Assembly: GCA_030268105.1 (NCBI GenBank)
Contig: BSDZ01000091.1
Span: 124,001-188,000, forward strand
DNA length: 64,000 nucleotides
Direction of reading: 5' to 3'
Origin: Volvox africanus
Lineage: Eukaryota > Chlorophyta > Chlorophyceae > Chlamydomonadales > Volvocaceae
The position numbers and the translations under genes are program-made. The notes under the pieces were generated by a model. It was not told the DNA's origin. It saw only the letters and a program-made list of their open reading frames with translations, and did not search any database. This document shows positions 18,774 through 29,083 of this stretch, piece by piece (within the stretch, counting starts at the first letter, position 1; each line of letters opens with the position of its first letter).

Positions 18774-20033
18774 AATGTCAAACTTATCTCTCTCGTTGAT
18801 TTTGACTACGTCTATTAGATCCCGTTCATCATAAGTGATGTGGTGAGCTGCTCCTGAGTCCATGCACCATCTTGCACCTTGCTTTGGTGTGATCCCACAA
18901 ATGCATGGTTTTCTGGATGATCCATCCTGCTGTCACCACGTCGCCCTTGATTCCTTTTTTGTTCTGTTGTTGGTCGACTTTTTGCAGTGTGGTATTCACT
19001 GTTACTTTGCTTTTGCCTTTCCGCTGATCTTGGTGGCATGCTCCTGGTTGCAACATTGTGTCTGTCACCTGTCCATTCATCTTCACGACCATGGTATTGC
19101 GACTGCTGTGAACTGAATTTGGATCTCTCTTGGGACTCCGGTGATGCTGTTGCTATCGGGAAATCCCGCCAGATCGGCCAAACTGATCCTCTGCGTGGAT
19201 CACGTCCACCATTATCCTTTCTCCAGTCTGAAAGCCGGCTATCTTCAAAACGCCGGGATGCCGCTGGGATTCCGCGCCTATATCCTTCACTCCGGTTGTT
19301 TTGTCCACCGTTCCATGCACCCCCTCGTCCTGTGCCCACAAACACGACTGACTCGCCTTCCGGGTTTCCTGTATTGTTTCGTCGCTCCTGGCTTCCATAT
19401 GGCCCTGGTGCGGCACAACCTCTTGTGACATCGTAATCCTGGTAGTTTCGGTACTGTCGTCCTATCGGCCTTGATGGATTGCTTGTTAAGTTGTGGACGG
19501 TGCAAACCGTCACAGTTACCTATCTAGCAGTTGCAGGGCGGCAGTTCTGACAGGCAGTTGCAGTGTGCAAGGTGATAAGTGCTGAGCAGCCGCCAAGTGG
19601 TAGGAAGTTGCTGGTGGTAGGTGCTGGGCAACTACCCAAGAGAGCTGCATACTGCAGTGCTCCAGGGAGTGGTTGATCAGAAGCCATCAGAACTAGTATT
19701 TAAGGGTACCTGAGCTCTGCAATAGTCACCCAACAGCTAGCAATCGTCTAGTGTCTTATACTTCTAACCTCTTCTGACTACTGTAATACATCATTGCAGC
19801 GGTATACTTCCTCTATCTCCTTAACATTGCTGCTCTTGTAATCTTGAACGCGTATTTACGCGCGTAACGCTTGTTGCACCGTTGACCAATCTTGGCCCGG
19901 AAAAGCTGTTAACTTGAAGCAGTCTAACTTGTAGACCTTGAATGCTGATTCTTACCGCTGTTATTGTGCCGCGATTTGCACTATTATTTGTGTATGGGAT
20001 ATACGAAGCTCAGATAGCCGCGGGGCTCATAAT
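18774..20033 (-). mobile_element. Copia-B, upstream part (leader, gag tail, protease)
   Basis: Right-hand piece of the copia element split by copia-A. From the primer-binding-like TTATGAGCCCCGCGG (minus strand of about 20018-20032) it runs through about 500 bp without a coding frame, then a gag C-terminal fragment and a protease, breaking at 18774 in the codon run KFDI that continues at 8533. The N-terminal half of gag is missing. The stretch 19514-20017 has a TATA-like TATTTAAGG (about 19690, plus strand) and could include an unrelated solo LTR, not resolved. Confidence 0.75.
18779..19513 (-). pseudogene. gag: Copia-B Gag C-terminus and protease start, frameshifted
   Basis: A Gly, Arg, Asn and Ser-rich segment (19513-18900) typical of copia Gag tails is open in one frame. 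In another frame the protease active site reads RWCMDSGAAHHITYDERD (DSGAA at 18846-18860). The two do not join without a frameshift, and no zinc knuckle is clear. The protease is interrupted by copia-A at 18774. Confidence 0.75.
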
Positions 20034-20456
20034 CTTTTGAATAGGTGACACGACGCGGATGTCTTGATATAATGTTACAATAAAGGAAGGCACTAGCAGT
20101 GTAGAGTTGCTAGAGTGGAATAACAAACAATTAGAGAATCAAAGTATTTGTAGTCCGCGGCTGGTCTCGGGCGTGCCGTAATCCACCTATCGCGAACCTT
20201 AAACCTATCATGGGTCGCCGGTCGCCGCCGTCGTCATCACGAGTCGGCCATATCCTCGGCGGTAGTCGTATAATTATAACTGATGCGTCATGCGTTCATT
20301 CTAATCATCGGCTGCCTGGGAGGTTAAGTCACCTGAACTAATGGCTGACCCATCGGGGTTCCAATCCCGAATCAACATATAGGTCATGCGAGCATTATCG
20401 TTAAGACCTGCATTATGGCCACTAATCAACAAGTAGGGCACCGATACTTTACCTTT
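20034..20456 (-). other. Possible copia-B 5' LTR end and flank
   Basis: From 20034 the sequence repeats part of the LTR fragments at 3483 and 6337 (ACACGACGCGGATGTCTTGA, AATGTTACAATAAAGG) and then diverges after about 20088. The rest has no supportable gene. GGGGTTCCAATCCC near 20358 looks like a tRNA T-arm, but no full tRNA fold is evident. Confidence 0.45.
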
Positions 20457-21260
20457 CTTCCGCCACCACCACCGCCACCACCACCGCCACAAACGCCACC
20501 ACCGATGCCACAAGAACCACCATCATCGCCGCCAATGGGTGGGAGGGAGAAAGGGAGGGAGCCCTGCTAGCACGTCGACCGCGCGCGCGAACCAATTAAA
20601 CGAAGTGTGGACCCACGCCAACTCATCTATGGCGGCGGCGGCGGCGGAAGACATCTTTGTTGTTTGCTTCGGTTCCGCCGCCACCGCCAAAGGTGAGTTC
20701 GCGTGGGTCCACACTTCACGCAAGGGAAAGGGAAGGCAAGTGAGGGAGGGAGGTCGGACGGGAAGTACGGAGGGCACCTATACTTACCTTTCCACCGCTG
20801 CCTCCACAAACGCCACCATCACCGCCAAACCCACCACCACCACCACCACAAACGCCACCAGCACCATCAACATCGCCTCCTGCGGGAGGGAGGGAGAAGG
20901 GGAGGGCAAGCGGGAGGGAGGGAGGGAGGGAGGTCGGGCGGGAAGTAGAGAGGGCACAGATACAAACCTTTCCACCGCCACCTCGACGAACGCCACCGTC
21001 ACCACGAACGCCACGAATGCCAACGCCGACGCCACCAGCACCATCACCGCCACCAGGAGGGACGGAGAAAGGAAGGGCAAGCGGGAGGGAGGGAGGGAGG
21101 TTGGGCGGGAAGTAGGGAGGGCACCTACTTCCTTTCCACCGCCGCCTCCACGAACCCCACGACCACCACCACCGCCACAACCGCCGCCGCCACGAGCACC
21201 ACCATCATCACCGTTAGGGAGAGGAAAAGAAAGGGCACGCGGGAGGGAGGGAGGGGGCTC
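20457..21260. repeat. Tandem GC-rich modules (about four copies of about 170 bp)
   Basis: Each module is CTTTCCACCGCC-type triplets (GCCACCACC, ACGCCACC) followed by a purine tract such as GGGAGGGAGGGAGGGAGG (about 20911-20931) and GTCGGGCGGGAAGTAG. The copies start near 20457, 20789, 20967 and 21132. Frames open across them on both strands are low-complexity and not called. The G tracts fit G-quadruplex patterns. Confidence 0.85.
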
Positions 21261-21262
21261 GG

Positions 21263-21284
21263 GGTTAGGGCTTTAGGGTTTAGT
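21263..21284 (+). repeat. Short telomere-like tract
   Basis: GGTTAGGGCTTTAGGGTTTAG holds one exact plant-type TTTAGGG and two imperfect ones. Too short to be a telomere; an interstitial remnant or chance. Confidence 0.4.
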
Positions 21285-21290
21285 TAAGTG

Positions 21291-22081
21291 TGTTGTGCTA
21301 CGGTTCATTTCCCGCCGACGCGTAGGTCGACGCGATCCTACGAGGCGAAGTGCTTTTGTGATGAACGCATTGCATATGAATGAATCTGCATGATATAAAT
21401 GTATTCGTGTACATTTATATATGCATTTGGCATGTTGTCATTATCCATCGCGACGTCGCATCATGGCAAATCCGCCTAGCATGCATGAAAGCCCGAAGCA
21501 TGGAAGTGCGCATTATGTTCGTGCTACGAAACAATTAAGCACACGTTGAGAGCGCCGCACTCGTCGCGATACATGCCCTGCAACCGGATATCGTTATCCG
21601 GACCCTTGCATCATGCGAATGCCGGAAAGGCTTATACGTTGTTATGCGTAGACATCGCCTAAACGCAGTAGGGTTGTCACATCTAGGATCGGCCTCCTAA
21701 TGTGAATCGTACGGCACTGCGATGCTGCGAGTATAACAGATGCGAGGACGGCTAAGCTAGATAAGACATTCGATACCGGAGAACACTTGTGTGTTCTACA
21801 TTACTATTTCTATACACTATTCTACTTAGCCCGAGCTAAGCCTGAACTTCGCTAATCACCGCCGCGTGATGATTGCTTGCTTCCGGCGCTGACGGCGATT
21901 TCGTCCATTGCATCATTCCGACCTGTAAGACCGTAAGTTATATCTCTCTTCGTCTTGAAGTCTTCCGCTGTCTCTGTTTGCTCTCGCTTGCCTTGCTGTA
22001 CTTGCAAGTGCTCGCGCATCGGTGTCGATAGTCTCCAGACGTGCAGATACTTATGAGCAAACACGAACGAGAGGTACAACA
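21291..22081 (+). repeat. 5' LTR of gypsy copy 2
   Basis: 791 bp. It lacks 33 bp between 21534 and 21535 that hold a palindrome in the other LTRs. A TATA-like GATATAAATG lies near 21392. Confidence 0.95.
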
Positions 22082-22084
22082 ATT

Positions 22085-22099
22085 TGGTATCGAGACAGG
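22085..22099 (+). other. Primer-binding site of gypsy copy 2
   Basis: TGGTATCGAGACAGG begins three bases after the LTR. TGG pairs with a tRNA 3' CCA end. It resembles the complement of the 3' end of initiator tRNA-Met (TGGTATCAGAGC in plants) but not exactly, so the primer is unassigned. Confidence 0.7.
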
Positions 22100-22148
22100 T
22101 TCGTTGCCTAACTGTCTCTCTTTGTCTAATCGGAAGTAGGTTCTTTCT

Positions 22149-22244
22149 ATGGCAAGTTCCAGCGACGAACCACGAGGACCGCTAGATACTTTTGCCGAAG
22201 ACTTAGGCCGCGCCGTTTTGGACGCCGCCGCTTCCGGTTTGTAA
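22149..22244 (+). CDS. Small upstream ORF in the gypsy leader (31 codons)
   Basis: ATG at 22149, stop TAA at 22242. It reads MASSSDEPRGPLDTFAEDLG and on. It lies before gag and could lower gag initiation. A possible 71-nt intron (22237-22307, GTTTGT to CGCAG) would link its first 29 codons to an open frame ending at 22582, giving about 120 residues that overlap the gag start. There is no homology evidence for either reading. Confidence 0.35.
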   Translation: MASSSDEPRGPLDTFAEDLGRAVLDAAASGL

Positions 22245-22547
22245 TCGTTTAATTGCTTTTGCTTAGATTGCTGCACTTGTTGTGTAAGTTTACGCTCTGA
22301 GTCGCAGGTAATCTCAGTGCACCGGCATTGCTTGCCGCGGCGACTGAGACCGGCGTTCGTCCGGACCAGTTGGCGACTCTCATCGCCCAAACTACGGAGA
22401 TCAGGACTCAGCTGGGCAAGTACTTGCTGAGTTTACTGAATCTTCTCAAGAGTACTGTCGGTAGGCTCACCGAATTGTTTTGTACTCTTGCCTTTGCGAT
22501 AGAAGTCGGCTTCTATTACGCAAAACTAGGGTATCGTTTCGTGCTCC

Positions 22548-23783
22548 ATGTCCGCGGAACACGACGATACGCCGCACACTAGCCTAGCTAGCCAACCCGA
22601 TTTCGTTGTTGCTGCTAGAGCGCCGGATAGAGGTCTTGAGACTGTTGGCGCGCGAGCCACTCAAGAGCCCCTTTTCCTTCAGACCCCTGCTCACTTAATT
22701 GTGCCGCATTCAGCAGTGAACACGAATATGGACAACACTGCTGGACCAAGGGTTCTGCCATTACCTCAAGCTCGAGGGCATGATGACATCCCTGAGGTGA
22801 TGAGATTGTCGATTCCCGTTCCTAGGCTCAATATTTCGCTGACCGACAAGACACCAGGGCATAGCATAGCCGATGCAACTCGTGCGTACGTGCGTGACGC
22901 TAAAAAGTACCTCCAAGCTGTTCATGGTGGCGACAATGACGGTATCAGGTGTCTCTTCGTTGGTAACACCCTCGAGGGCGCAGCGAAGGACTGGTATCGC
23001 AATTGGACCAACGCCCGAGGCAGCTATACTTTTGACGAGTTGGTCGCCGCTTTGCTCGCACGATTCGCTACTGAGGTTCAAGCACGCGATGTGGAAGCTC
23101 GTAACGTTTTGGCAGCCGGTAGCTACCACATGCGTCGGGATGAAAATGTACCTGCGTATCAGTCACGCTTCGAAGCACTTGTGACTCCCATTGCTGACCT
23201 CACCGAATCTGAGCGTGTCTTTTGGTTTAGGCGAGGCCTAACGAAACTTTTGGCTAAATGGTGCGCCACTGACTTGGTTGGAGCGCAGATCAAGTCGTAT
23301 GACGCGTTGGTCGCTTTTGCTAAGGGCGCGGAGATACGACTCCTTGCCGGCGAGGAAGAAGTCAAGTCTGCCCCTCGTGCAAATGCCGTGCAAGTGCAGG
23401 ATCCGCTTGGGGAAGCTGTGGCTCTCGACCAGGACCTCGGCGCGACCCGCCCCACGCCTACTGCCGCGACGCGACGTAGCAACGGGCAACGCAAGGCGCG
23501 CGGGGGCGCTAGCTCGGGTGTCCGTGGTACAGGAGGAGCAGGTCCGAGCTCGGACCCAGCTAGGAACAGGAAGCGTGGTGGTGCGCCGTCGTCGGCAGCC
23601 GCACAGCGTTCCGACCCCAACGCGAAGCGTACTCGTACGGACGACACATTTATGCCAAAATGGAATTGCAATCGTTCCGAATTCGAGCGTCGGAAATTGG
23701 CCAATGTTTGTCTACGGTGTGCGGAGAATCATTCCACGAAGGATTGCCCTCTAATGCCGCCGTTTGTACCTCAGCCGAAATAG
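22548..23783 (+). CDS. gag: Gypsy Gag
   Basis: 411 residues from ATG 22548 to TAG 23781-23783. The central part (about residues 100-260, includes LEGAAKDWYRNW and ARFATEVQARDVEARN) has the look of the retrotransposon Gag capsid family. A basic, Gly/Ser/Arg-rich linker follows, then a C-terminal zinc knuckle VCLRCAENHSTKDC. Its spacing is CX2CX3HX4C, one residue shorter than the usual CX2CX4HX4C. The product would form the particle that packages element RNA. Pol continues in the same frame after the UAG. Confidence 0.93.
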   Translation: MSAEHDDTPHTSLASQPDFVVAARAPDRGLETVGARATQEPLFLQTPAHLIVPHSAVNTNMDNTAGPRVLPLPQARGHDDIPEVMRLSIPVPRLNISLTDKTPGHSIADATRAYVRDAKKYLQAVHGGDNDGIRCLFVGNTLEGAAKDWYRNWTNARGSYTFDELVAALLARFATEVQARDVEARNVLAAGSYHMRRDENVPAYQSRFEALVTPIADLTESERVFWFRRGLTKLLAKWCATDLVGAQIKSYDALVAFAKGAEIRLLAGEEEVKSAPRANAVQVQDPLGEAVALDQDLGATRPTPTAATRRSNGQRKARGGASSGVRGTGGAGPSSDPARNRKRGGAPSSAAAQRSDPNAKRTRTDDTFMPKWNCNRSEFERRKLANVCLRCAENHSTKDCPLMPPFVPQPK

Positions 23784-23822
23784 GGGCTTGCCCGGGTTCC
23801 TGTGGAGGGGGCACCACCCGGG
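23781..23822 (+). promoter_or_regulatory. Candidate stop-codon readthrough signal between gag and pol
   Basis: UAG at 23781-23783, then 7 nt, then a perfect 7-bp stem: CCCGGGT (23791-23797) with ACCCGGG (23816-23822) around an 18-nt loop. Gag and pol share the same frame, and the first in-frame ATG after the stop is about 85 codons downstream, well inside conserved frame. The layout resembles gammaretroviral UAG readthrough with a structure about 8 nt downstream. Confidence 0.6.
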
Positions 23823-26800
23823 ATTTCTGAACTAACGCGTGGTCGGTGGTCATCCTTACGGCCAGCCGTTAAGGCATTGTTGCCTTGTGTACTTGGACAC
23901 ATCGAGCGAGTCATTGCGCGACGCATCACGCTTGACGGACGCACGGGACTTCTCTGCTTCGACCCGTTGTGTAATTTGTTTACACCTCGCCGTCCCCTGT
24001 CGTCTATCGATCTGTCTAACCACGTGGTTTTGTTCATCCCCTCGTCTCTGCGTGAGATGTCGGAACAGTTGGCCATATACAGGAGATGTAGGCGTCAATA
24101 TCCAGGCACTGCCGCATGTGTATTACTCCCTGCTTTCTGTCGGCGCAAGGCAGAGGCATCGTTAAGGGGTATGCGGCATGTCCACCGGTTCGAGCCGGGC
24201 ACCGTTTTGTTTAATGGTGTGGATCGGGAGGGTACGCTGGCTCCGTGGCCATGCCTATCCTACTCGGTTGACGTTTGGTACGAAGCTCCTGATGGGGGTG
24301 CCGTTGGTTACGGACCCGCCTTAAGTGCACTGACGTTGTCTGCTGGGCAGTCGCTCGTAGATAACCGTGTCCCTGTGGTTCAGATCGGTTTGAATGGCCG
24401 TACTCTGAAGGCACTTGTTGACACCGGTGCCAGCGACGACTTCATCTCTGTCGCAGAGGTGAACGCGCTGGGGTTGTCCCCAGAGTCGTCTGATTGTCCA
24501 CAGGTTACCCTTGCTGACGGGGGTAAGCATCCCATCGTGGGCAGGATTACCCTTAGCCTATCGTTAGGCCCTTTGCGTGTTGTGACCCGGCCGTACGTGC
24601 TGCAGGGCTTGGCAGAGACTGCACCGTACATAATGGGGTCGTCGACATTACGACAGTACCGCGCGCGCATCGACATGGAGACCGCAACCCTGCATATGTG
24701 CAAGGGTACTCTGTCGATTAAGGTACCTTTCCTGTCGTTCGAATATGTCACACCAAAGGAGGGCGAAACTGAGGCGGTGCCTATGGTTAATTTCGCTGTG
24801 ACCGCAATGGCCGCGCGAATCGAACCAGAGCTAGTCGGGCGTAAGGAGGCCGTCCGTTTGTTACGGAAGGGTGCCCACGGACTGCTTTTAAGGCCGCGGG
24901 TGAGCTGTTGTGTCACCACCGCGCAGATTTCTGCGGATCCTGAGGTTGCGGCCCTACTGTCGCAGTATGAGGACGTCTTTAAAGATATCCCTGGCCTACC
25001 ACCTATGCGTCCTGTTGATCACACAATCCCTCTCATGCCTGGAGCACAGCCTACAGCCCGGCCAATGTACAGGTTGAGTCCATTGGAGCTGGATGAGGTA
25101 AAGCGCCAGGTGACGGATTTGCTCGCGAAGGGTATGATACGCCCCAGCACATCCCCGTTTTCTGCACCGATTTTGTTTGTCGGTAAGAAGGATGGGACCT
25201 TGCGCATGTGCATTGATTACCGGGGGTTAAATGCGAATACGGTGAAAAATCGCTACCCTTTGCCACGCGTTGACGACCTGTTGGATAAGCTGAAGGGCTC
25301 GGCTTATTTTTCCTCAATTGACTTACAACAGGGCTACAATCAGATTCGCATCGCTGCCTCTGATATCCCGAAAACCGCTTTTCGGACGCCCTTCGGTCAC
25401 TTTGAGTATACGGTCCTATCATTTGGTTTGACTAATGCCCCTGCGACGTTTCAGGCGGTTATGGACCGAATGTTTAGGCCGTTTATCGACAGGTTCGTTG
25501 TTTGCTACCTGGATGACATCTTGGTATATTCTAAGACGCGCGAGGAGCACTTGGAGCATTTGCGGCTCGTGCTCGACGTTATGAGGCGGGAGCAATTGTT
25601 TGCTAAACGCGCCAAATGCTTTTGGGCGCAGCCTCAGGTGGAATATTTGGGCCACATTGTGTCGGCCACCGGTGTGAAGATGGACCCGCGGAAGGTCGCC
25701 GTGGTTCGCGATTGGCCCGCGCCTCAGAACCTCACGGAGCTGCGTAAGTTCCTTGGCTTGACCAATTATTTCCGAAAGTTCATTGAAAAATATTCCATCA
25801 TTGCGGCCCCGCTTACTAACTTAACTCGCAAAGGCGTTTTCGTTTCGCTCGAGTCGTGGACGTCGCAATGCCAGCGGGCATTCGAAGAGCTCAAACGGAT
25901 CGTTGCCGAAGATGTCACCCTTGCATTCCCTGATTACTCGTTGCCATTTCGTGTTGAGGTAGTGTCTGATGCCTCAATATTTGGAAGCGGCGCTGTATTG
26001 TTACAGGAAGGGCGACCGATCGCCTTCACGAGTAAGAAGTTTTCTGGTGCGGAGATTCGCTACACCACCGGGGAACAGGAGCTTCTGGCCGTGCTGCATG
26101 CTTTAAAGGAATGGCGCTGTTACCTCGAGGGACGCCCGTTTACTTTAAAGACTGACCATAAGCCCCTAACGTTTTTGCAAAGCGTTCCGACGTTGAACCG
26201 CCGTCAAGCTAGGTGGATGGAATATCTAGCTAGGTTCAACTGCACCTGGGAGTATATTTCTGGTAAATTGAATATTGCCGATGCTCTCAGTCGACATCCG
26301 TCGCTACACGCTGCAATTTTGGCAGCGCCCGTCGTGCGGCCGCGTAGCGAGGAGGTTCCGATCGCGACGGACCTCGCGGAGCGGTTGAAGGTTGCCTACA
26401 ACGCAGACGCCTGGTTCGCGGACCCGGCTAATGTAGAAAACCTTCGCAAGCAGAATGGCCTTTGGCTACGGACGGAGGGTGCAGCTACGCAAATCGTCGT
26501 TCCGAACGACGACGCGCTACGCTACAACATCCTTGCGCGGTTCCACGAGGACCCGTTAGCAGGACACCCTGGTAGCAAGCGATTGATCGACTTGGTGCAA
26601 CGTTCCTTTTGGTGGCCTCGTTTGGCTAAGGATGCGGCGAACTTCGTCCAGACATGCAGTCTGTGCCAGCGCAATAAGGCTTTGTCCGGTAAGGGCCATG
26701 GGTTGTTGCAACCGTTGCCTGTCCCGGATGCGCCTTGGGAAAGTGTTTCCATGGACTTCGTAGTCGCGCTGCCCAAAACTGAGGGGGGATACGATGCGGT

Positions 26801-27845
26801 GTTCGTAATGGTCGACCGTTTGACTAAGATGGTTCACCTAGCACCATGCACATCATCCTGCACGGCTGAGCAAACCGCACGTCTGTTTTTCGATAATGTG
26901 GTTCGGTTACACGGGATTCCCAAAAATGTGATCTCGGACCGCGGAGGACAGTTCACGTCTAAGTTTTGGGAAGCGCTCTGCAAGCTAGTTGGCATGCGTG
27001 TCAACCTGAGCACAGCGTACCACCCGCAGACTGATGGTCAAACCGAACGCACAAACCGCACGTTGGGTGATATGTTGCGCAATTATGCTGGTCGCACACC
27101 ACTCGTTTGGGATACGTATTTGACTGCGGCAGAATTCACGCTTAACAACGCTGTTAACCGCTCTACAGGCAAAAGTCCGTTCTTTCTTAACTACGGATTT
27201 CATCCCGCGCTACCCGTGTGGCGTGAGTTGGAAGTGAACGTGCCTGCTGCTAAACTTTTTGCCAAGTCTTTTATGTCCCGAATCACAGACGCGAAGTCGT
27301 GTTTGGACGCGGCGCAGCAACGAACGACAGAATACTACAACAAATCCAAGCAGGATGTGACGTTTTCGGAGGGGCAACTCGTGTTGCTAAGCACCAAGAA
27401 CTTGCGTTCCTTGGCCGACGGATCCCGAAAACTCTTACCCCGCTGGATTGGTCCGTACCCTGTCGTGCGCATGGTTGGGAATGTGGCTGTGCAGCTTGCA
27501 TTGCCCGCTGATATGACCATTCACCCCACGTTTCACGTATCGCTTGTTCGTCCGTATCGTGGTACGGAACCCGTCCCTGAGCCTGCTAACGCCCCCACAG
27601 CGATCGAACCAGTTCCTGAGACCTGGATCGCTGGTAAACAGAAGTTTTACGATGTGGAGCGGGTGTTAGATTATCGCGCGCGTCGTGTGGGCCGACACCG
27701 ACGTAAGCAAACAGTACACGAGTACTTGGTTAAGTGGACAGGGTATACCGACGAGCACAACTCATGGGAACCGGCACGCAACTTCTCACAGGACATGAAA
27801 CCCCTGCTCGAAGAAGCCCGCAAACGTGCCACGCAAACCCAATGA
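23784..27845 (+). CDS. pol: Gypsy Pol: protease, RT, RNase H, integrase, chromodomain
   Basis: Open from the codon after the gag UAG to TGA at 27843-27845; the frame has no ATG near its start, so expression as Gag-Pol by readthrough is likely. Order: about 190 residues of unknown function; aspartic protease LVDTGAS (24414-24434); RT with [16 protein letters not shown] and YLDD (25506-25517); RNase H ([20 protein letters not shown]); integrase zinc finger (H, H, C, C near 26540-26680); DDE core with D at 26754, D at 26937 and E at 27045; GPY module (RWIGPYPV); and C-terminal chromodomain from about 27644. The product is presumably cut by its own protease. All key residues are present. Confidence 0.96.
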   Translation, partial: GLARVPVEGAPPGISELTRGRWSSLRPAVKALLPCVLGHIERVIARRITLDGRTGLLCFDPLCNLFTPRRPLSSIDLSNHVVLFIPSSLREMSEQLAIYRRCRRQYPGTAACVLLPAFCRRKAEASLRGMRHVHRFEPGTVLFNGVDREGTLAPWPCLSYSVDVWYEAPDGGAVGYGPALSALTLSAGQSLVDNRVPVVQIGLNGRTLKALVDTGASDDFISVAEVNALGLSPESSDCPQVTLADGGKHPIVGRITLSLSLGPLRVVTRPYVLQGLAETAPYIMGSSTLRQYRARIDMETATLHMCKGTLSIKVPFLSFEYVTPKEGETEAVPMVNFAVTAMAARIEPELVGRKEAVRLLRKGAHGLLLRPRVSCCVTTAQISADPEVAALLSQYEDVFKDIPGLPPMRPVDHTIPLMPGAQPTARPMYRLSPLELDEVKRQVTDLLAKGMIRPSTSPFSAPILFVGKKDGTLRMCIDYRGLNANTVKNRYPLPRVDDLLDKLKGSAYFSSIDLQQGYNQIRIAASDIPKTAFRTPFGHFEYTVLSFGLTNAPATFQAVMDRMFRPFIDRFVVCYLDDILVYSKTREEHLEHLRLVLDVMRREQLFAKRAKCFWAQPQVEYLGHIVSATGVKMDPRKVAVVRDWPAPQNLTELRKFLGLTNYFRKFIEKYSIIAAPLTNLTRKGVFVSLESWTSQCQRAFEELKRIVAEDVTLAFPDYSLPFRVEVVSDASIFGSGAVLLQEGRPIAFTSKKFSGAEIRYTTGEQELLAVLHALKEWRCYLEGRPFTLKTDHKPLTFLQSVPTLNRRQARWMEYLARFNCTWEYISGKLNIADALSRHPSLHAAILAAPVVRPRSEEVPIATDLAERLKVAYNADAWFADPANVENLRKQNGLWLRTEGAATQIVVPNDDALRYNILARFHEDPLAGHPGSKRLIDLVQRSFWWPRLAKDAANFVQTCSLCQRNKALSGKGHGLLQPLPVPDAPWESVSMDFVVALPKTEGGYDAVFVMVDRLTKMVHLAPCTSSCTAEQTARLFFDNVVRLHGIPKNVISDRGGQFTSKFWEALCKLVGMRVNLSTAYHPQTDGQTERTNRTLGDMLRNYAGRTPLVWDTYLTAAEFTLNNAVNRSTGKSPFFLNYGFHPALPVWRELEVNVPAAKLFAKSFMSRITDAKSCLDAAQQRTTEYYNKSKQDVTFSEGQLVLLSTKNLRSLADGSRKLLPRWIGPYPVVRMVGNVAVQLALPADMTIHPTFHVSLVRPYRGTEPVPEPANAPTAIEPVPETWIAGKQKFYDVERVLDYRARRVGRHRRKQTVHEYLVKWTGYTDEHNSWEPARNFSQDMKPLLEEARKRATQTQ

Positions 27846-27888
27846 CCCCTGCAGTCGATGCTGTATGATGCAGCGAGGACGCTGCATA

Positions 27889-27904
27889 CGGGAGGGGGGA
27901 TAAT
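27889..27904 (+). other. Polypurine tract of gypsy copy 2
   Basis: GGGAGGGGGGATAAT abuts the 3' LTR start TGTTGTGC; the same sequence precedes the LTR of copy 1 at about 2549-2563. Primes plus-strand synthesis. Confidence 0.85.
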
Positions 27905-28728
27905 TGTTGTGCTACGGTTCATTTCCCGCCGACGCGTAGGTCGACGCGATCCTAAGAGGCGAAGTGCTTTTGTGATGAACGCATTGCATATGAATGAATC
28001 TGCATGATATAAATGTATTCGTGTACATTTATATATGCATTTGGCATGTTGTCATTATCCATCGTGACGTCGCATCATGGCAAATCCGCCTAGCATGCAT
28101 GAAAGCCCGAAGCATGGAAGTGCGCATTATGTTCGTGCTACGAAACAATAAGTAATATTATCTGATATAATATTACTTCATTTAAGCACACGTTGAGAGC
28201 GCCGCACTCGTCGCGATACATGCCCTGCAACCGGATATCGTTATCCGGACCCTTGCATCATGCGAATGCCGGAAAGGCTTATACGTTGTTATGCGTAGAC
28301 ATCGCCTAAACGCAGTAGGGTTGTCACATCTAGGATCGGCCTCCTAATGTGAATCGTACGGCACTGCGATGCTGCGAGTATAACAGATGCGAGGACGGCT
28401 AAGCTAGATAAGACATTCGATACCGGAGAACACTTGTGTGTTCTACATTACTATTACTATACGATATTCTACTTAGCCCGAGCTAAGCCTGAACTTCGCT
28501 AATCACCGCCGCGTGATGATTGCTTGCTTCCGGCGCTGACGGCGATTTCGTCCATTGCATCATTCCGACCTGTAAGACCGTAAGTTATATCTCTCTTCGT
28601 CTTGAAGTCTTCCGCTGTCTCTGTTTGCTCTCGCTTGCCTTGCTGTACTTGCAAGTGCTCGCGCATCGGTGTCGATAGTCTCCAGACGTGCAGATACTTA
28701 TGAGCAAACACGAACGAGAGGTACAACA
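27905..28728 (+). repeat. 3' LTR of gypsy copy 2
   Basis: 824 bp, including the palindrome AAGTAATATTAT-CTGAT-ATAATATTACTT at 28150-28178 that is missing in the 5' LTR. Confidence 0.95.
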
Positions 28729-28733
28729 AAGTG

Positions 28734-28799
28734 ATTGCCGGTAAACCTCCCTCACTCCCGCCCGCCCTTCCTCCCTCCTCTCCCTTCCTCCCTTATTAA
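28734..28799. repeat. Pyrimidine tract, inverted half of the GC-rich module
   Basis: CCTCCCTCACTCCCGCCCGC and similar: the complement of the GGGAGGGAGG tracts left of the gypsy element, so module orientation flips across the insertion. Confidence 0.75.
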
Positions 28800-29083
28800 T
28801 GTTGCGATTATGCGGGATTTCACGTCATCGTAATACGGTTTGGTCACGGTTGTGTACTAGCTCTTACTTAGGTGCGAGTAAACGAGATGTAAGTTAGGTA
28901 TTGCGATGAGTGCCGTACAGTTATATTATCGCGAGTATATGGTTTGTGCGTACTTTGCACTAATTTGTCTTGCGTGTTACTAACGTTGATATTATACTTC
29001 TTTATGCCAAATATACACGGTTCCTGCATCAATACATTGTAATCTATTCACGTTTCGCATTGGTTGCTCCTATCCTTATAAGA
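28800..29083 (+). repeat. Solo LTR related to copia-A, plus orientation
   Basis: Starts TGTTGCGATTATGCGGG and ends CTTATAAGA; 284 bp with many differences from the copia-A LTRs, so an older insertion. No matching 5-bp flanks were found (ATTAA and CCTAC), suggesting recombination or loss of a flank. Confidence 0.85.

Larger units (their letters stand above)
21291..28728 (+). mobile_element. Ty3/gypsy chromodomain retrotransposon, copy 2, complete
   Basis: 7438 bp, with LTRs at 21291-22081 and 27905-28728 running TGTTGTGC to TACAACA and target duplication aagtg at 21286-21290 and 28729-28733. Order: 5' LTR, primer-binding site, leader, gag, UAG, pol (protease, RT, RNase H, integrase, chromodomain), polypurine tract, 3' LTR. 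All catalytic motifs are present and no frameshift is seen, so it may be competent. The LTRs differ by about five substitutions and a 33-bp deletion in the 5' copy, so the insertion is young but not new. Confidence 0.98.

Noticed and set aside
18862..19436. Plus-strand ORFs antisense to the copia-B gag and protease
   Set aside because: They oppose a recognisable gag/protease remnant and have no features of their own.
20300..20390. tRNA gene near 20350
   Set aside because: Only a T-arm-like GGGGTTCCAATCCC is present; I could not fold a cloverleaf around it.
20539..21276. 245-residue ORF rich in Thr, Asn and Arg/Gly
   Set aside because: Low-complexity translation of the tandem GC-rich modules; overlapping frames on both strands are equally open.
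23839..24165. Short ORFs overlapping the start of gypsy pol in other frames
   Set aside because: Shadows of pol; the pol frame itself is continuous from the gag stop.
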